The translations under genes were made by a program, and so were the position numbers. From the NCBI RefSeq assembly GCF_023652955.1, contig NZ_JAKLOY010000014.1, positions 1-59,312 on the forward strand: DNA of 59,312 nucleotides. The letters run 5' to 3'. Every line of letters starts with the position of its first letter. The stretch's first letter is position 1. Below are positions 10,771 through 19,368 of the stretch, in pieces. A model generated the notes under the pieces. It saw only the letters and a program-made list of their open reading frames with translations, was not told where the DNA came from and did not search any database. Source of the stretch: Geomonas sp. Red32 (GTDB lineage: Bacteria > Desulfobacterota > Desulfuromonadia > Geobacterales > Geobacteraceae).

Positions 10771-11620
10771 CATTCCCTCCTTTTACTTCCCTTGATCGCA
10801 TGGCAGATGTCGAAACGCGGAAGGCGGCATCCAGCATGGCGGGCGCCGTCTTCCAGCGGTTTTGCGAGCGCATCAGGACCAGCAGCACTTTCCGGTCGTC
10901 CCGCTTGGCCAGGGCCACCAGGCACTGCCCCGCCCGGGGGGTGGTACCGGTCTTCACGCCGTAGGCTCCGGGATAGCGGCCGATGAGGCGGTTCTTGTTG
11001 CGGAGCTGAAAGCTGCGCCTTCCGTTTACGGTGGAGATCCTCATGCTCTTGCGGGATACCAGCTCCTCGAAAAGCGGGAGATCCAACGCATGCTCGGCTA
11101 GCACCGCCAGGTCGTGCGCCGTGGTATAGAGGGAGGCATCGTCGTGGCCGCAGGCGTTGGCGAAGCGGGTGTTGGCCAAGCCGAGCTCTTTGGCCTTGGC
11201 GTTCATCTTTTCCACGAAACCGCCCTGGCTGCCGCCGGCGTGGTCCGCCAGCGCCCGGCAGGCGTCATTGGCCGAGGCGATGAGGGTGGCCGCCAGCAGG
11301 TCGCGCACCTTCAGCCGCTCGCCGCGCCGCAGTCCGATCCTGCTCCCGGTCTCCCGCGCGGCCCCCTTGCTTACGGTTACCACCTCGTCCATACGGGATT
11401 TTTCCATGATAAGCAAGGCTGTCATGATTTTGGTGAGGCTCGCGGGAGCGAGACGGCGGTCCGGATTCTTTTCCAGGACCGTGCGGTCGTTGATCTTGAC
11501 AAGGTACGATGCGGCGGAGTAGTGGGAGGGGGAGACCGATGCCGGAGCCGGTGGCGCGAAAACCAAGGCCGCGGTGAGGCAGGCAATGGTGGAGCAGGCA
11601 ATGTAGGAAAGACGGTTCAT
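10604..11620 (-). CDS. D-alanyl-D-alanine carboxypeptidase (S11, DacA-like), 3' end probably frameshifted
   Basis: Read literally, 338 residues: signal peptide (about 1-28) and a penicillin-binding S11 carboxypeptidase domain with the three catalytic motifs S61-LTK64, S116AN and K223TG. It trims the terminal D-Ala of peptidoglycan stem peptides in the periplasm. Family similarity stops near residue 268 (MLDAAFR); the remaining ~70 residues are Arg/His-rich and simply run through the yjbQ coding region in another frame. Adding one T to the TTT at 10813-10815 (minus-strand sense) would continue as [15 protein letters not shown] and stop at 10770, exactly overlapping the yjbQ ATG. The intended gene is therefore probably 10770-11620, 283 residues. 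No clear ribosome site is seen at 11620. Confidence 0.85.
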   Translation of the reverse strand: MNRLSYIACSTIACLTAALVFAPPAPASVSPSHYSAASYLVKINDRTVLEKNPDRRLAPASLTKIMTALLIMEKSRMDEVVTVSKGAARETGSRIGLRRGERLKVRDLLAATLIASANDACRALADHAGGSQGGFVEKMNAKAKELGLANTRFANACGHDDASLYTTAHDLAVLAEHALDLPLFEELVSRKSMRISTVNGRRSFQLRNKNRLIGRYPGAYGVKTGTTPRAGQCLVALAKRDDRKVLLVLMRSQNRWKTAPAMLDAAFRVSTSAMRSREVKGGNDEALPQGALVRDQEAAWSGEHNGGRGESAVGKRHPRRSAPVQRHAHHRKRVHKRR

Positions 11621-11740
11621 ATTTACAATTTAACATCAGCTAATCTTCCTGCAATCCCTGACCGTGGATTGGGATTTGCATTGCCGGGGAGGTTAAGGTA
11701 TCTTGGCTCAGCTTCAAATGAGACGTTTGCGAGGGGTGCA

Positions 11741-14002
11741 TTGGCTACCAAGATACGAATCCTTCCCGAGAACCTGACCAACAAAATCGCCGCCGGCGAG
11801 GTCGTCGAACGGCCGGCCTCCGTCGCTAAAGAGCTGGTGGAGAACGCGCTCGATGCCGGGACCAGGGAGGTGGTGGTCGAGATCGAAGGGGGAGGGCGGA
11901 AACTGATCCGGATCTCCGATACCGGGTGCGGGATGTCCCGGGAGGACGCGCTTCTGGCCCTGGAGCGGCACGCGACCTCCAAAATCGCCACCGACGCCGA
12001 CCTCTTCTCTCTCTCCACCCTGGGCTTCCGCGGGGAGGCACTCCCCTCCATCGCCTCCGTCTCCCGCCTGACCATCGCCACCCGGACCCCCGATGCGGTG
12101 GAAGGGGCCGAGATCTATGCGGAGGGGGGGCGGATCAAGGAGGTCAAGGAGTGCGGGATGGCGGCCGGCACCGTCATTGCCGTGAGGAACCTCTTCTTCA
12201 ACACCCCGGCACGGCTGAAGTTCATGAAGAGCGCGGAGACCGAGGGGGGGCACGTCGGCGAGCTCCTCACCCGCCTGGCCATTTCCCGCCCCGATGTCCG
12301 TTTCACCTACCTCAACGACGGTAAGCAGGTCTTCCGGGCCCTCGACAGCGACCTGAAAACCCGGGTCGCCACCATGCTGGGACGGCAGATCGCCGGCTTT
12401 CTCCATCCCGTTTCCTACCAGGACGGCAGCGGCCTGAAGGTGAGTGGGCTGGTGGCGGCACCGGAATGCAGCCGCAGTGCGGCAAGCCATCTCTATACCT
12501 ACATAAACGGCCGCTTCATCCGGGACAAGGTGGTTCAGCATGCCGTCCTCCAGGCCTACCGGAACTTCATGGAAAAGGGACGCTACCCGGTGGTGGCTCT
12601 CTTCATCGATATCGATCCCGGAGAGGTGGACGTCAACGTGCATCCGACCAAGCACGAGGTGCGGTTCCGGGAGCAGGGGCGGGTACACGATGCGATTCAG
12701 TTCGCGGTGGAGTCGGTTCTGAAGGAGACGCCGTGGCTGAGACGTCAGCCGGCGGCCACGGCCGTCACTGCGGCATCATCGGCAAGCGCTGCCAGACCGG
12801 CCGCCGGTGGGGCGACCTCATCCACTGCCGTATCTGCAGTCCGGGGGAGCACGGCTGCTTTGCCCTCCGGTGCCTCTGCGACCCGTCCCTCACAGTCCCC
12901 GCTCCCCCTTGCTTCGAGCGCCAGGAAGGAAGCCGCAACCACTGGTGAACGAGAGTTGGCACCTGGTGAGGCGAGCGCCCCGGTATCCGCTGCTTCCAAC
13001 GGGCAGGCGATCTCCGGCGTCAGCGCCGCGCGTGTGGCTGAGGTCCGGGAGTTGCTGGTCAACTACCAGCCCCGCCCGCAGCCGGCTCTGCGCCCCTATT
13101 TCCAACCCTCGCCCGACAAGAGCGGGGCGGCGAAAGGAGGGGACGACACCTCCCCCCCGCCAGCGCAGCAAGCAGGCCCAGAACCTCATCCAGCCGGCAG
13201 TGAGCCGGAACGGCCCGAAATCGGGAGGGGCGCGCCGGGGGCCGCGGTTAAGTGCGAGCCAGCCAAAGAGCCGGTACAGGAAACCGGCACCCGGAGAGGC
13301 ATTCTTCCTCCGGCCGGGGTAGCTGATCCGGCTGAGGGAATCGGCCCCGAAGGTGCCTCTCCCCCGCCTGAGCCCATGGGACCGGAACCCGACCCTGTGC
13401 AGGAGGAGAGTGCACAGGGATACTTCTCGTCCCTGGCGGTCATTGGGCAGTTCAACGCCTCCTACATCCTTTGCCAACATGGCACCGATCTCGTCTTGAT
13501 CGACCAGCACGCGGCCCACGAGCGGGTGGCGTTCGAAAAGCTGAAGGGCGAATTGGCCGCCCGCGAGGTGGACAGCCAAGGGCTCCTTTTCCCGGAGCCG
13601 ATCGAGCTGAGTTACCAGGAGTCGGCGGTCCTCAAGGAACACCTCAAGGAACTTGGACGCCTCGGGTTCGAGATCGACGAGTTCGGCGGCAACACCTGGC
13701 TGTTGAAGGGGGTCCCCCAGATCCTTTCCTCCACCGGATACCTCCGCACCCTGAGGGATATCCTCGAGGAGTTGGGGAGTCTCGGCAGAAGCCGCAGCTT
13801 TACCGACGTGCAGGAGGACCTCCTGGCCCGGATCGCCTGTCACAGCGTGGTCCGGGGGCGCAGGCCGCTCTCCGGCCAGGAGATAGCTGCCCTTTTCCGG
13901 CAGATGGACCAGACCGACTTCTCGAGTAACTGTCCCCATGGCAGGCCGGTCATGCAGCGGCTAACCCTGCCCGAGGTCGAGAAGATGTTCAAGAGGGTCT
14001 AG
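11741..14002 (+). CDS. mutL: DNA mismatch repair protein MutL
   Basis: 753 residues. The GHKL ATPase and transducer part (1-~336) has motifs ELVENALDAG, DTGCGM, FRGEALPSI and VHPTKHEVRF. An unusually long low-complexity Ala/Pro/Ser linker follows (~337-555). The C-terminal dimerisation/endonuclease domain (~556-753) has DQHAAHERVAFE (the DQHA(X)2E(X)4E metal site), an ACHSVVRG segment and CPHGRP, so this is a nicking-competent MutL. I chose the TTG at 11741: GAGGGG precedes it and the protein then starts LATKIRILPENL like the family, whereas the open frame upstream runs back to about 11114 with unrelated sequence. It is followed after 3 bases by miaA. Confidence 0.95.
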   Translation: MATKIRILPENLTNKIAAGEVVERPASVAKELVENALDAGTREVVVEIEGGGRKLIRISDTGCGMSREDALLALERHATSKIATDADLFSLSTLGFRGEALPSIASVSRLTIATRTPDAVEGAEIYAEGGRIKEVKECGMAAGTVIAVRNLFFNTPARLKFMKSAETEGGHVGELLTRLAISRPDVRFTYLNDGKQVFRALDSDLKTRVATMLGRQIAGFLHPVSYQDGSGLKVSGLVAAPECSRSAASHLYTYINGRFIRDKVVQHAVLQAYRNFMEKGRYPVVALFIDIDPGEVDVNVHPTKHEVRFREQGRVHDAIQFAVESVLKETPWLRRQPAATAVTAASSASAARPAAGGATSSTAVSAVRGSTAALPSGASATRPSQSPLPLASSARKEAATTGERELAPGEASAPVSAASNGQAISGVSAARVAEVRELLVNYQPRPQPALRPYFQPSPDKSGAAKGGDDTSPPPAQQAGPEPHPAGSEPERPEIGRGAPGAAVKCEPAKEPVQETGTRRGILPPAGVADPAEGIGPEGASPPPEPMGPEPDPVQEESAQGYFSSLAVIGQFNASYILCQHGTDLVLIDQHAAHERVAFEKLKGELAAREVDSQGLLFPEPIELSYQESAVLKEHLKELGRLGFEIDEFGGNTWLLKGVPQILSSTGYLRTLRDILEELGSLGRSRSFTDVQEDLLARIACHSVVRGRRPLSGQEIAALFRQMDQTDFSSNCPHGRPVMQRLTLPEVEKMFKRV

Positions 14003-14005
14003 GTT

Positions 14006-14920
14006 TTGACGGAGAAGAAGATCAGGCTCCTCGTGGTTGGGGGACCGACCGGGAGCGGGAAAACCGAGCTGGCACTGAGGATCGCCGAGCGGATCGGCGG
14101 TGAGATCGTCAACGCCGACTCCATGCAGATCTACCGCGGGATGGATATCGGGACCGCCAAGCCGTCTCCGGAAGAGAGGGCGAGCGTTCCGCACCATCTG
14201 CTCGACATTGTCTCGCCGGAGGTCAATTTCTCCGCCTCCGACTTCCGCGAAGCCGCTACCGCGGCCATCGCCGGCATCGATGCCCGCGGGAAGATACCGA
14301 TCGTGGTGGGCGGGACCGGCCTCTACATCCGCGCCCTTTTGGATGGGCTGGTCGATTCCCCCCATGGCGATCCCGAAATCCGCCAACGCTTTGCCGATAT
14401 CCCCGGCCCCGAGCTGCTCGAACGCCTCTCCGCAGTCGACCCCGTCACCGCCGCCAGGCTCCACCCCAACGATCGCGTCCGGTTGATCCGGGCGCTGGAA
14501 GTCTTCGCCCAGACCGGGCGGCCGATCTCGGATTTCCGCTCCGAGCATGGCTTTTCCGGCTCCCACTACCAGACGATGAAGATTGCCATCCAGGTGGAGC
14601 GCTCCGAACTGTACCGGAGGCTCGAGGCGCGGGTGGACCGGATGCTCGAGGAAGGGCTTATCGAGGAGGTCAAGGGACTGCTGTCAGCCGGCTACTCGCG
14701 GGAGCTCAAGGCGATGCGTTCCATCGGGTACAAGGAGGCAGCCGCCTGCCTCGCCGGCGAAATCTCCCTTTCCGGCGCCACAGAGCTCATAAAACGGGAC
14801 ACCAGGCGTTATGCCAAGAGGCAGATGACGTGGTTCGGGAAGGAAAAAGATGTTTACTGGCTTGATTATCCTGCAGGTTTTGCTACTATCCTTGAGCATG
14901 TCATAGAATTTTTTGCATAA
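14006..14920 (+). CDS. miaA: tRNA dimethylallyltransferase
   Basis: 304 residues. The P-loop is GGPTGSGKT (near residue 11), followed by the MiaA signatures DSMQIYRGMDIGTAKP, the PHHLLDIV region and GGTGLYI. It transfers a dimethylallyl group to N6 of A37 in tRNAs reading UNN codons, a cytosolic step preceding MiaB methylthiolation. The start is a TTG three bases after the mutL stop with no independent ribosome site, so translation is probably coupled. mutL-miaA-hfq is a widely conserved gene order. Confidence 0.95.
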   Translation: MTEKKIRLLVVGGPTGSGKTELALRIAERIGGEIVNADSMQIYRGMDIGTAKPSPEERASVPHHLLDIVSPEVNFSASDFREAATAAIAGIDARGKIPIVVGGTGLYIRALLDGLVDSPHGDPEIRQRFADIPGPELLERLSAVDPVTAARLHPNDRVRLIRALEVFAQTGRPISDFRSEHGFSGSHYQTMKIAIQVERSELYRRLEARVDRMLEEGLIEEVKGLLSAGYSRELKAMRSIGYKEAAACLAGEISLSGATELIKRDTRRYAKRQMTWFGKEKDVYWLDYPAGFATILEHVIEFFA

Positions 14921-14932
14921 AGGAGCGGAATC

Positions 14933-15157
14933 ATGCCGAAAACCCCTTTTAACATCCAGGATCAGTACCTCAACCAGTCGCGTAAGGAGCGGGTTAAGGT
15001 GCTCGTGCAGTTGATGTCGGGCGAGAAGTTGGAAGGACACATCAAGTCCTTTGATAACTTCTCTGTCCTGATGGAAGTCCATGGTGACATCCTGATCTAC
15101 AAACATGCCATTTGCAGCATCACCTCCGTGGACGGCGTCTTCCGCTTGCACCAATAG
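14933..15157 (+). CDS. hfq: RNA chaperone Hfq
   Basis: 74 residues. The Sm1 motif region is QDQYLNQSRKERVKVLVQLM and the Sm2 signature is IYKHAICSI, with Phe (NFSVLM) and Gln residues of the proximal RNA-binding site. Hfq forms a hexamer that anneals small RNAs with mRNAs. There is almost no C-terminal tail, as in other short deltaproteobacterial Hfqs. AAGGAG lies just upstream of the ATG, 12 bases after miaA, and a terminator follows, so it closes the mutL-miaA-hfq unit. Confidence 0.96.
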   Translation: MPKTPFNIQDQYLNQSRKERVKVLVQLMSGEKLEGHIKSFDNFSVLMEVHGDILIYKHAICSITSVDGVFRLHQ

Positions 15158-15204
15158 TACCTCTGTACTCTCCAGAGGCGGTCTGCCCGCCTCGATGACA
15201 AGCT

Positions 15205-15242
15205 CCTGCGCCGGCTCATTCCGATGGGCCGGCGCCTTTTAT
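15205..15242 (+). terminator. Terminator after hfq
   Basis: GCGCCGGC (15208-15215) pairs with GCCGGCGC (15228-15235), and a T-run with one A follows. Confidence 0.9.
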
Positions 15243-15389
15243 TTCTCCGAGGCTGCTCCTGCCCGCCTTCCCTGAGCTTCTGGTCCTGCTCCCCCTTCCC
15301 TCGACGAACTGTGCCAGCTTCCCCTCGCGCTTGCAGTAAATCCCCCCAAAGTATAAGATGCCGTATCTGCAAAATACGAAGGAGGACTG

Positions 15390-16682
15390 ATGTCCGGACT
15401 TATCGTGGAAAGGGTCATGCCCGGCAGCATTGCGGACGAACTCGAGATCGAACCGGGAGACCGCCTGCTTTCCATCAATGGTGAACCCCTGCGGGATATC
15501 ATCGATTACAACTACCTGGGCTCCGACGAGGCGCTCGTTCTGGAAGTGGAGAAGGCCGACGGAGAGCTCTGGGAGCTCGAAGTGGAGCGGGATGAGGGAG
15601 AGCCGCTCGGCATCATCTTTCCTGCCCCCGCTCCCGCCCGCTGCGGGAACCAGTGCGTGTTCTGCTTCGTCCACCAGCTCCCCAAGGGGCTGAGGGCCCC
15701 GCTTTACGTGAAGGACGAGGACTACCGCCTCTCCTTTCTGTACGGAAACTACGTCACCCTCGCCAACATAGGGCGCGAGGAGATCGAGAGGATCAAGGAG
15801 CAGCGGCTGTCCCCCCTCTACATCTCGGTGCATGCCACCGATGTTGAATTGCGGGAGCGGCTGCTCGGCAAAAAAGGAATCCTCCCCATTCTCGATATCC
15901 TGAAGGAGCTTGCCGATGCGCGCATCGTCATGCATACCCAGATCGTTCTCTGTCCGGGGCTTAACGACGGTGAGGCCTTTGCCAAGACCGTCGGTGACCT
16001 GGCCGCCCTTCATCCATCCATCGCCTCGCTGGCGGTGGTCCCCGTAGGTCTCACCAGCCACCGGAAGAGGCTTCCCCTCCTGACCCCGGTGGACGAGCCT
16101 TTTGCGGCTGCCTTCGTGGCGGAGTGGGGGGCAAAGGCGGCCGAGCTGGAGGAACGGCTGGGAGAGCCGTTTCTGTTTTTAGCCGACGAGTTCTACCTGA
16201 AGGGTAACGTCCCTTTCCCTCCCCTGGAGAGCTACGGCGACCTCCCCCAGATCGAGAACGGCGTCGGAATGATCCCACTCTTTCTCTCCCAGGCCGAGGA
16301 TGTGCTGGATGAGGCGGAGAAGGTGGAACCTCTCGCCGCCACCGTGGTCACGGGGCACTCTCCCTACCGTCACCTGGCCGAGTTCCTCGAGCGTCTTTCC
16401 GCCGCTACCGGTGCCGCCATCAGGCCTGTTGCCATCGACAACCGCCTCTTCGGGCCGAGCGTGACCGTTACCGGCCTCGTCTGCGGCAAGGACATCATCG
16501 CGGCGCTGAAGGGGGAGCCTTTGGGTGATTTGATCCTGGTCCCGGACGTGATGCTGAAAGAAGGGGAGGGTGTCTTCCTCGACGACCTGACGGTAGAAGA
16601 TTTGGAGCGGGAATTGGGAACGGCGGTGGAGGTGGTGGAGTCGACCCCGTTCGGCATCTACGACGCACTCGCCTCCCGATAG
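15390..16682 (+). CDS. PDZ-radical SAM protein of the DUF512 family
   Basis: 430 residues. A PDZ-like N-terminus (1-~68; MPGSIADELEIEPGDRL) leads into a cluster Cys85-GNQ-Cys89-VF-Cys92 (CxxxCxxC), which fits a radical-SAM [4Fe-4S] site, and then the FVHQLPKGLR signature and the DUF512 C-terminal half. This conserved family occurs in clostridia, cyanobacteria and deltaproteobacteria; its substrate is not established to my knowledge. There is no signal peptide, so it is cytosolic. AAGGAGG lies 5 bases before the ATG. It is a single gene between two terminators, and nothing around it hints at a substrate. Confidence 0.9.
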   Translation: MSGLIVERVMPGSIADELEIEPGDRLLSINGEPLRDIIDYNYLGSDEALVLEVEKADGELWELEVERDEGEPLGIIFPAPAPARCGNQCVFCFVHQLPKGLRAPLYVKDEDYRLSFLYGNYVTLANIGREEIERIKEQRLSPLYISVHATDVELRERLLGKKGILPILDILKELADARIVMHTQIVLCPGLNDGEAFAKTVGDLAALHPSIASLAVVPVGLTSHRKRLPLLTPVDEPFAAAFVAEWGAKAAELEERLGEPFLFLADEFYLKGNVPFPPLESYGDLPQIENGVGMIPLFLSQAEDVLDEAEKVEPLAATVVTGHSPYRHLAEFLERLSAATGAAIRPVAIDNRLFGPSVTVTGLVCGKDIIAALKGEPLGDLILVPDVMLKEGEGVFLDDLTVEDLERELGTAVEVVESTPFGIYDALASR

Positions 16683-16701
16683 CGATATCAGGTAGAAGAA
16701 G

Positions 16702-16745
16702 CGAAGGGGACCGGCTTTGGGTAAAGCGCCGGTCCCCTTCTTTGT
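16702..16745 (+). terminator. Terminator after the PDZ-radical SAM gene
   Basis: GAAGGGGACCGGC (about 16703-16715) pairs with GCCGGTCCCCTTC (about 16728-16740), and TTTGTTT follows. This is a strong 13-bp stem. Confidence 0.92.
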
Positions 16746-16795
16746 TTGGTAGACCATCACTGCGCCGCCTGATCGACGGGGAGGCGAGGCTAAGA

Positions 16796-17890
16796 CTATC
16801 GCGCGATGGCGTCGATCACCCGGAAGTCGAAGACATTCTCCGCCTGGCCCTTGATCAGGTTGATCTTCTCCTCATCATCCGCGGTGATCTTGGAGACATG
16901 CTCGCTCAGGGTCGTATAGACCTCGCCGGTGGTTTTCAAGGTGCGGATGTACGGGATGTTGCTGTCGTCGAGGATCTTCTGGCTGATGGCGGACATCGGG
17001 GCCGCGCCCGGAATTATGAGGCCAGCCAGCTTCTCCCGATAGGCGGGGATGTTGTAGAGAGCTGAGGTCGTCACGATCAGTTCGTCACGGGAACTGGTGG
17101 TGATCAGCAGGGTGGATTCCTGTAGCTTGTCGATGACCCTCTGGGAGGATGCCGCACCGAGCTGCACGTTGTGGATGATGCGGTTTCTCCCTGCGGGATC
17201 GCCTTGCAGGGGGAGCTGGAGCACCTTGGAGATGTCGATCAGCGTGGGGTTGGCCAGTACGGACGAGAAATCGAAGGCGCCGGCCACCTTCTGGTTGCGG
17301 GCCTCGAAAAATTTCTTAAGGTAGCCAAGGGATTCCGCCCGCTTCTCCGCAATGAGCTTGTTGACCAGCACCATCGGGACCTCGGCGCCCTGCTGGCGGA
17401 AGAGGGCAAGGTTCAGCTCCACCGAGTCGATCACGCAGCCGATCCCGCCGGCCGCCACCATCAGGACCGGTGCCCCGAGTTCCTTTGCTATCTGGGCGTT
17501 GTTGATGCCGATCACGGAACCGACCCCGCCATGGCCTGACCCCTCGATGATGAGGAAATCGTTCTTTCTCTCGAGCTCCGCACACGCTTCCCTGATCCGC
17601 TGCAGGGGCATCTGCGGAGGAATCTCGCCGCTTAAAAATCTCTTTGTGTAGCCTCTTCCCAGTACCACGGGGGACATCAGGGCCCGGTCCTTCTCAAGGC
17701 CATAGACAGAGGCAATGAGCGCGGCATCCATATCCATCTCGACCCCGTCCAAGACAAAGAGCTTGGGGCCGATGGGCTTGATGAAACCGACCCTGGCGTA
17801 CTTCTTCTTTGCCAGGTGCATCAGCGAAAGACTGATAGTCGTCTTTCCACAGTGCTGACCGGTTGCCGCGATGAAAATCTTCTTACACAT
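16796..17890 (-). CDS. Phosphotransacetylase-N-terminal-like ATPase with DRTGG domain
   Basis: 364 residues. The N-terminal P-loop domain is of the BioD/CobQ (AAA_26) type with Walker A GQHCGKTT (about 11-18) and a long switch region (IIEGSGHGGVGSV). A DRTGG domain (about 215-320) follows. This matches the regulatory N-terminal half of long Pta enzymes but lacks the catalytic acetyltransferase domain. Stand-alone members are common in anaerobes and their function is not known; a link to acetyl-phosphate metabolism is only inferred. The start at 17890 has GAGG about 9 bases upstream. It is isolated and transcribed leftward. Confidence 0.88.
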   Translation of the reverse strand: MCKKIFIAATGQHCGKTTISLSLMHLAKKKYARVGFIKPIGPKLFVLDGVEMDMDAALIASVYGLEKDRALMSPVVLGRGYTKRFLSGEIPPQMPLQRIREACAELERKNDFLIIEGSGHGGVGSVIGINNAQIAKELGAPVLMVAAGGIGCVIDSVELNLALFRQQGAEVPMVLVNKLIAEKRAESLGYLKKFFEARNQKVAGAFDFSSVLANPTLIDISKVLQLPLQGDPAGRNRIIHNVQLGAASSQRVIDKLQESTLLITTSSRDELIVTTSALYNIPAYREKLAGLIIPGAAPMSAISQKILDDSNIPYIRTLKTTGEVYTTLSEHVSKITADDEEKINLIKGQAENVFDFRVIDAIAR

Positions 17891-18135
17891 GCTGCTGGGC
17901 CTCGTTGAGTTCTTGGTCTTCTTTCATCTTCCGTAGATTATAACGTGATTGTTACAGCCGGATCAACAAGGTATACGCTTTGCCGCTGTTGACATCAGAA
18001 TCGACCCCCGCCCCCCACCGTGATACAATTTCTGTATCCATTATACTTTATGAATTACAACTTTAGCCGACGCCGGGGACGCCGGATACATCGTCCCCGG
18101 CGTCAGCGCGGCAGCCACCCCGGAAGGAGGAAGCC
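17891..18135. other. Divergent intergenic region with a perfect 13-bp inverted repeat
   Basis: 245 bases separate the leftward ATPase gene and the rightward BON gene. GACGCCGGGGACG (18069-18081) and CGTCCCCGGCGTC (18092-18104) form a perfect 13-bp inverted repeat with a 10-base loop, ending 31 bases before the BON ATG. It has no T-run, so it is not a simple terminator. A TATACT (18042-18047) and a TTGACA (17989-17994) are present but not at workable spacing to each other. Confidence 0.7.
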
Positions 18136-18858
18136 ATGATTCGTGCTGAAGAGGTCATCGGAACTATCCAGGCCGCCATGGAACGCGAGCCCCGTATCAA
18201 CGTCCACAGTAACGCCATTCAAATGACCTTTGCCGACGGGGTGGTCACCCTTACCGGCGAAGTCGATGGCATCGCGGCCAAGAAGCTTGCGATGGAAATC
18301 GCCGCCTCACCCTCCCCGGTCTCGGGGATCGTCGACCGCCTCAGGGTGGAGCCTTCGGAGCGGATGGAAGACGGCGCCATCCGGGACCATGTCTGCGACG
18401 CCTTGATCGAGGAGCCGGCCTTCAAGAACTACACCCTCCGGGCAGTGGTGAAACAGGAGATGGAACTGCTCCGGGTGCTGGACGATCCCAAGCGGGTGAT
18501 GGAGGTCGAGGTAAGCGACGGGGTAGTTACCCTCAACGGCAGCGTCGAGAGCCTCTCCCATAAGCGGCTGGCGGGTGTTCTTGCCTGGTGGGTTCCCGGC
18601 TCGCGGGACGTGGTGAACGGGATGGAACTTTCCTACCCCATGGACGATAACGACGATGAACTTGGTGACCTGCTTCGGCTGGTTCTGGAGAAGGATCCCA
18701 TGGTCAACGCCTCTCAGGTCACCATCCATTGCCGGAACCGGGAGGTGACCCTGGAGGGGGCGGTGGCCTCCGAGAGCAGCAGAAGCGCCGCTGAGAATGA
18801 CGCCTGGTTCGTGTTCGGTGTCGACAAGGTCGTCAACAACCTGCTGGTAACCGGGTAG
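18136..18858 (+). CDS. Triple BON-domain protein
   Basis: 240 residues made of three consecutive BON-like modules: about 1-75 (GVVTLTGEVDG), 80-165 (GVVTLNGSVES) and 170-240 (EVTLEGAVASES). Each has the central Gly and the val-rich strand typical of BON. BON domains bind phospholipids or membranes (OsmY, secretins) or occur in stress proteins. No signal peptide is visible, so it is predicted to be cytosolic, unlike OsmY. AAGGAGG lies 8 bases before the ATG. The mRNA leader carries a strong hairpin (18069-18104). It is probably co-transcribed with the zinc-ribbon gene 26 bases downstream. Confidence 0.85.
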   Translation: MIRAEEVIGTIQAAMEREPRINVHSNAIQMTFADGVVTLTGEVDGIAAKKLAMEIAASPSPVSGIVDRLRVEPSERMEDGAIRDHVCDALIEEPAFKNYTLRAVVKQEMELLRVLDDPKRVMEVEVSDGVVTLNGSVESLSHKRLAGVLAWWVPGSRDVVNGMELSYPMDDNDDELGDLLRLVLEKDPMVNASQVTIHCRNREVTLEGAVASESSRSAAENDAWFVFGVDKVVNNLLVTG

Positions 18859-18884
18859 CTTCACGCTGGGTGGATGGGGGTGCC

Positions 18885-19199
18885 ATGAAGAGCCACGCCA
18901 AGAGGCCAACGACCCCGGTGGAGAGGCCGGAGACCTTGAGGCAGGAGATCGTTGCCCTGCTGACCGGGGAGATACTTACCGCGAAGGATCTCTCCGGTCA
19001 GATGGGGATATCGGAAAAAGATGTCCTGGACCACCTCGAGCATGTCCGGACCGCGTTGCAAGGAGAGCTTGCGGTGGTTCCCGCCCAATGCCTCGACTGC
19101 GGTTTCGAGTTCCGCAAAAGGGAACGTCTCAAGGCCCCTGGCAAGTGCCCGGTCTGCCGTGGCGAACGCATCACCGATCCATCCTTCACGATACGCTGA
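18885..19199 (+). CDS. Small winged-helix/zinc-ribbon putative transcriptional regulator
   Basis: 104 residues. The N-terminal half (about 15-60) reads like a winged helix (LRQEIVALLTGEILTAKDLS... GISEKDVLDHLEHV). The C-terminal half has a CxxC...CxxC zinc ribbon (CLDC and CPVC, about 25 residues apart). Similar small proteins occur in Geobacter-type genomes and archaea as predicted regulators with unknown targets. An alternative GTG start at 18870 would add 5 residues; the ATG at 18885 has GGGGGT upstream. Immediately beyond it, on the other strand, lie archease and rtcB, so a role in RNA metabolism is possible but unproven. Confidence 0.75.
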   Translation: MKSHAKRPTTPVERPETLRQEIVALLTGEILTAKDLSGQMGISEKDVLDHLEHVRTALQGELAVVPAQCLDCGFEFRKRERLKAPGKCPVCRGERITDPSFTIR

Positions 19200-19368
19200 G
19201 CTACCGAAACCGCCCCAGGCCGCCGGTTACCGGGCAGATGGGCCGCCACAGTGGATGCAGGATGGTAAGGAGGATTAAAAAGGAGAGGCAGGCTGGCCCG
19301 GGATAGGTGGTGGCGGCGAGTCCCGCGGAACCACCACCTTCCGGGTGTGTCATCGATGGAGCACTATT
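19200..19368. other. Convergent intergenic region with stem-loop
   Basis: AGGTGGTGG (19305-19313) and CCACCACCT (19331-19339) form a perfect 9-bp stem between the zinc-ribbon gene and archease. No T-run flanks it on either strand; it may still stop or protect either transcript. Confidence 0.5.

Noticed and set aside
11114..11740. N-terminal extension of MutL
   Set aside because: Antisense to the dacA gene; MutL-like sequence starts at the TTG at 11741 with a ribosome site.
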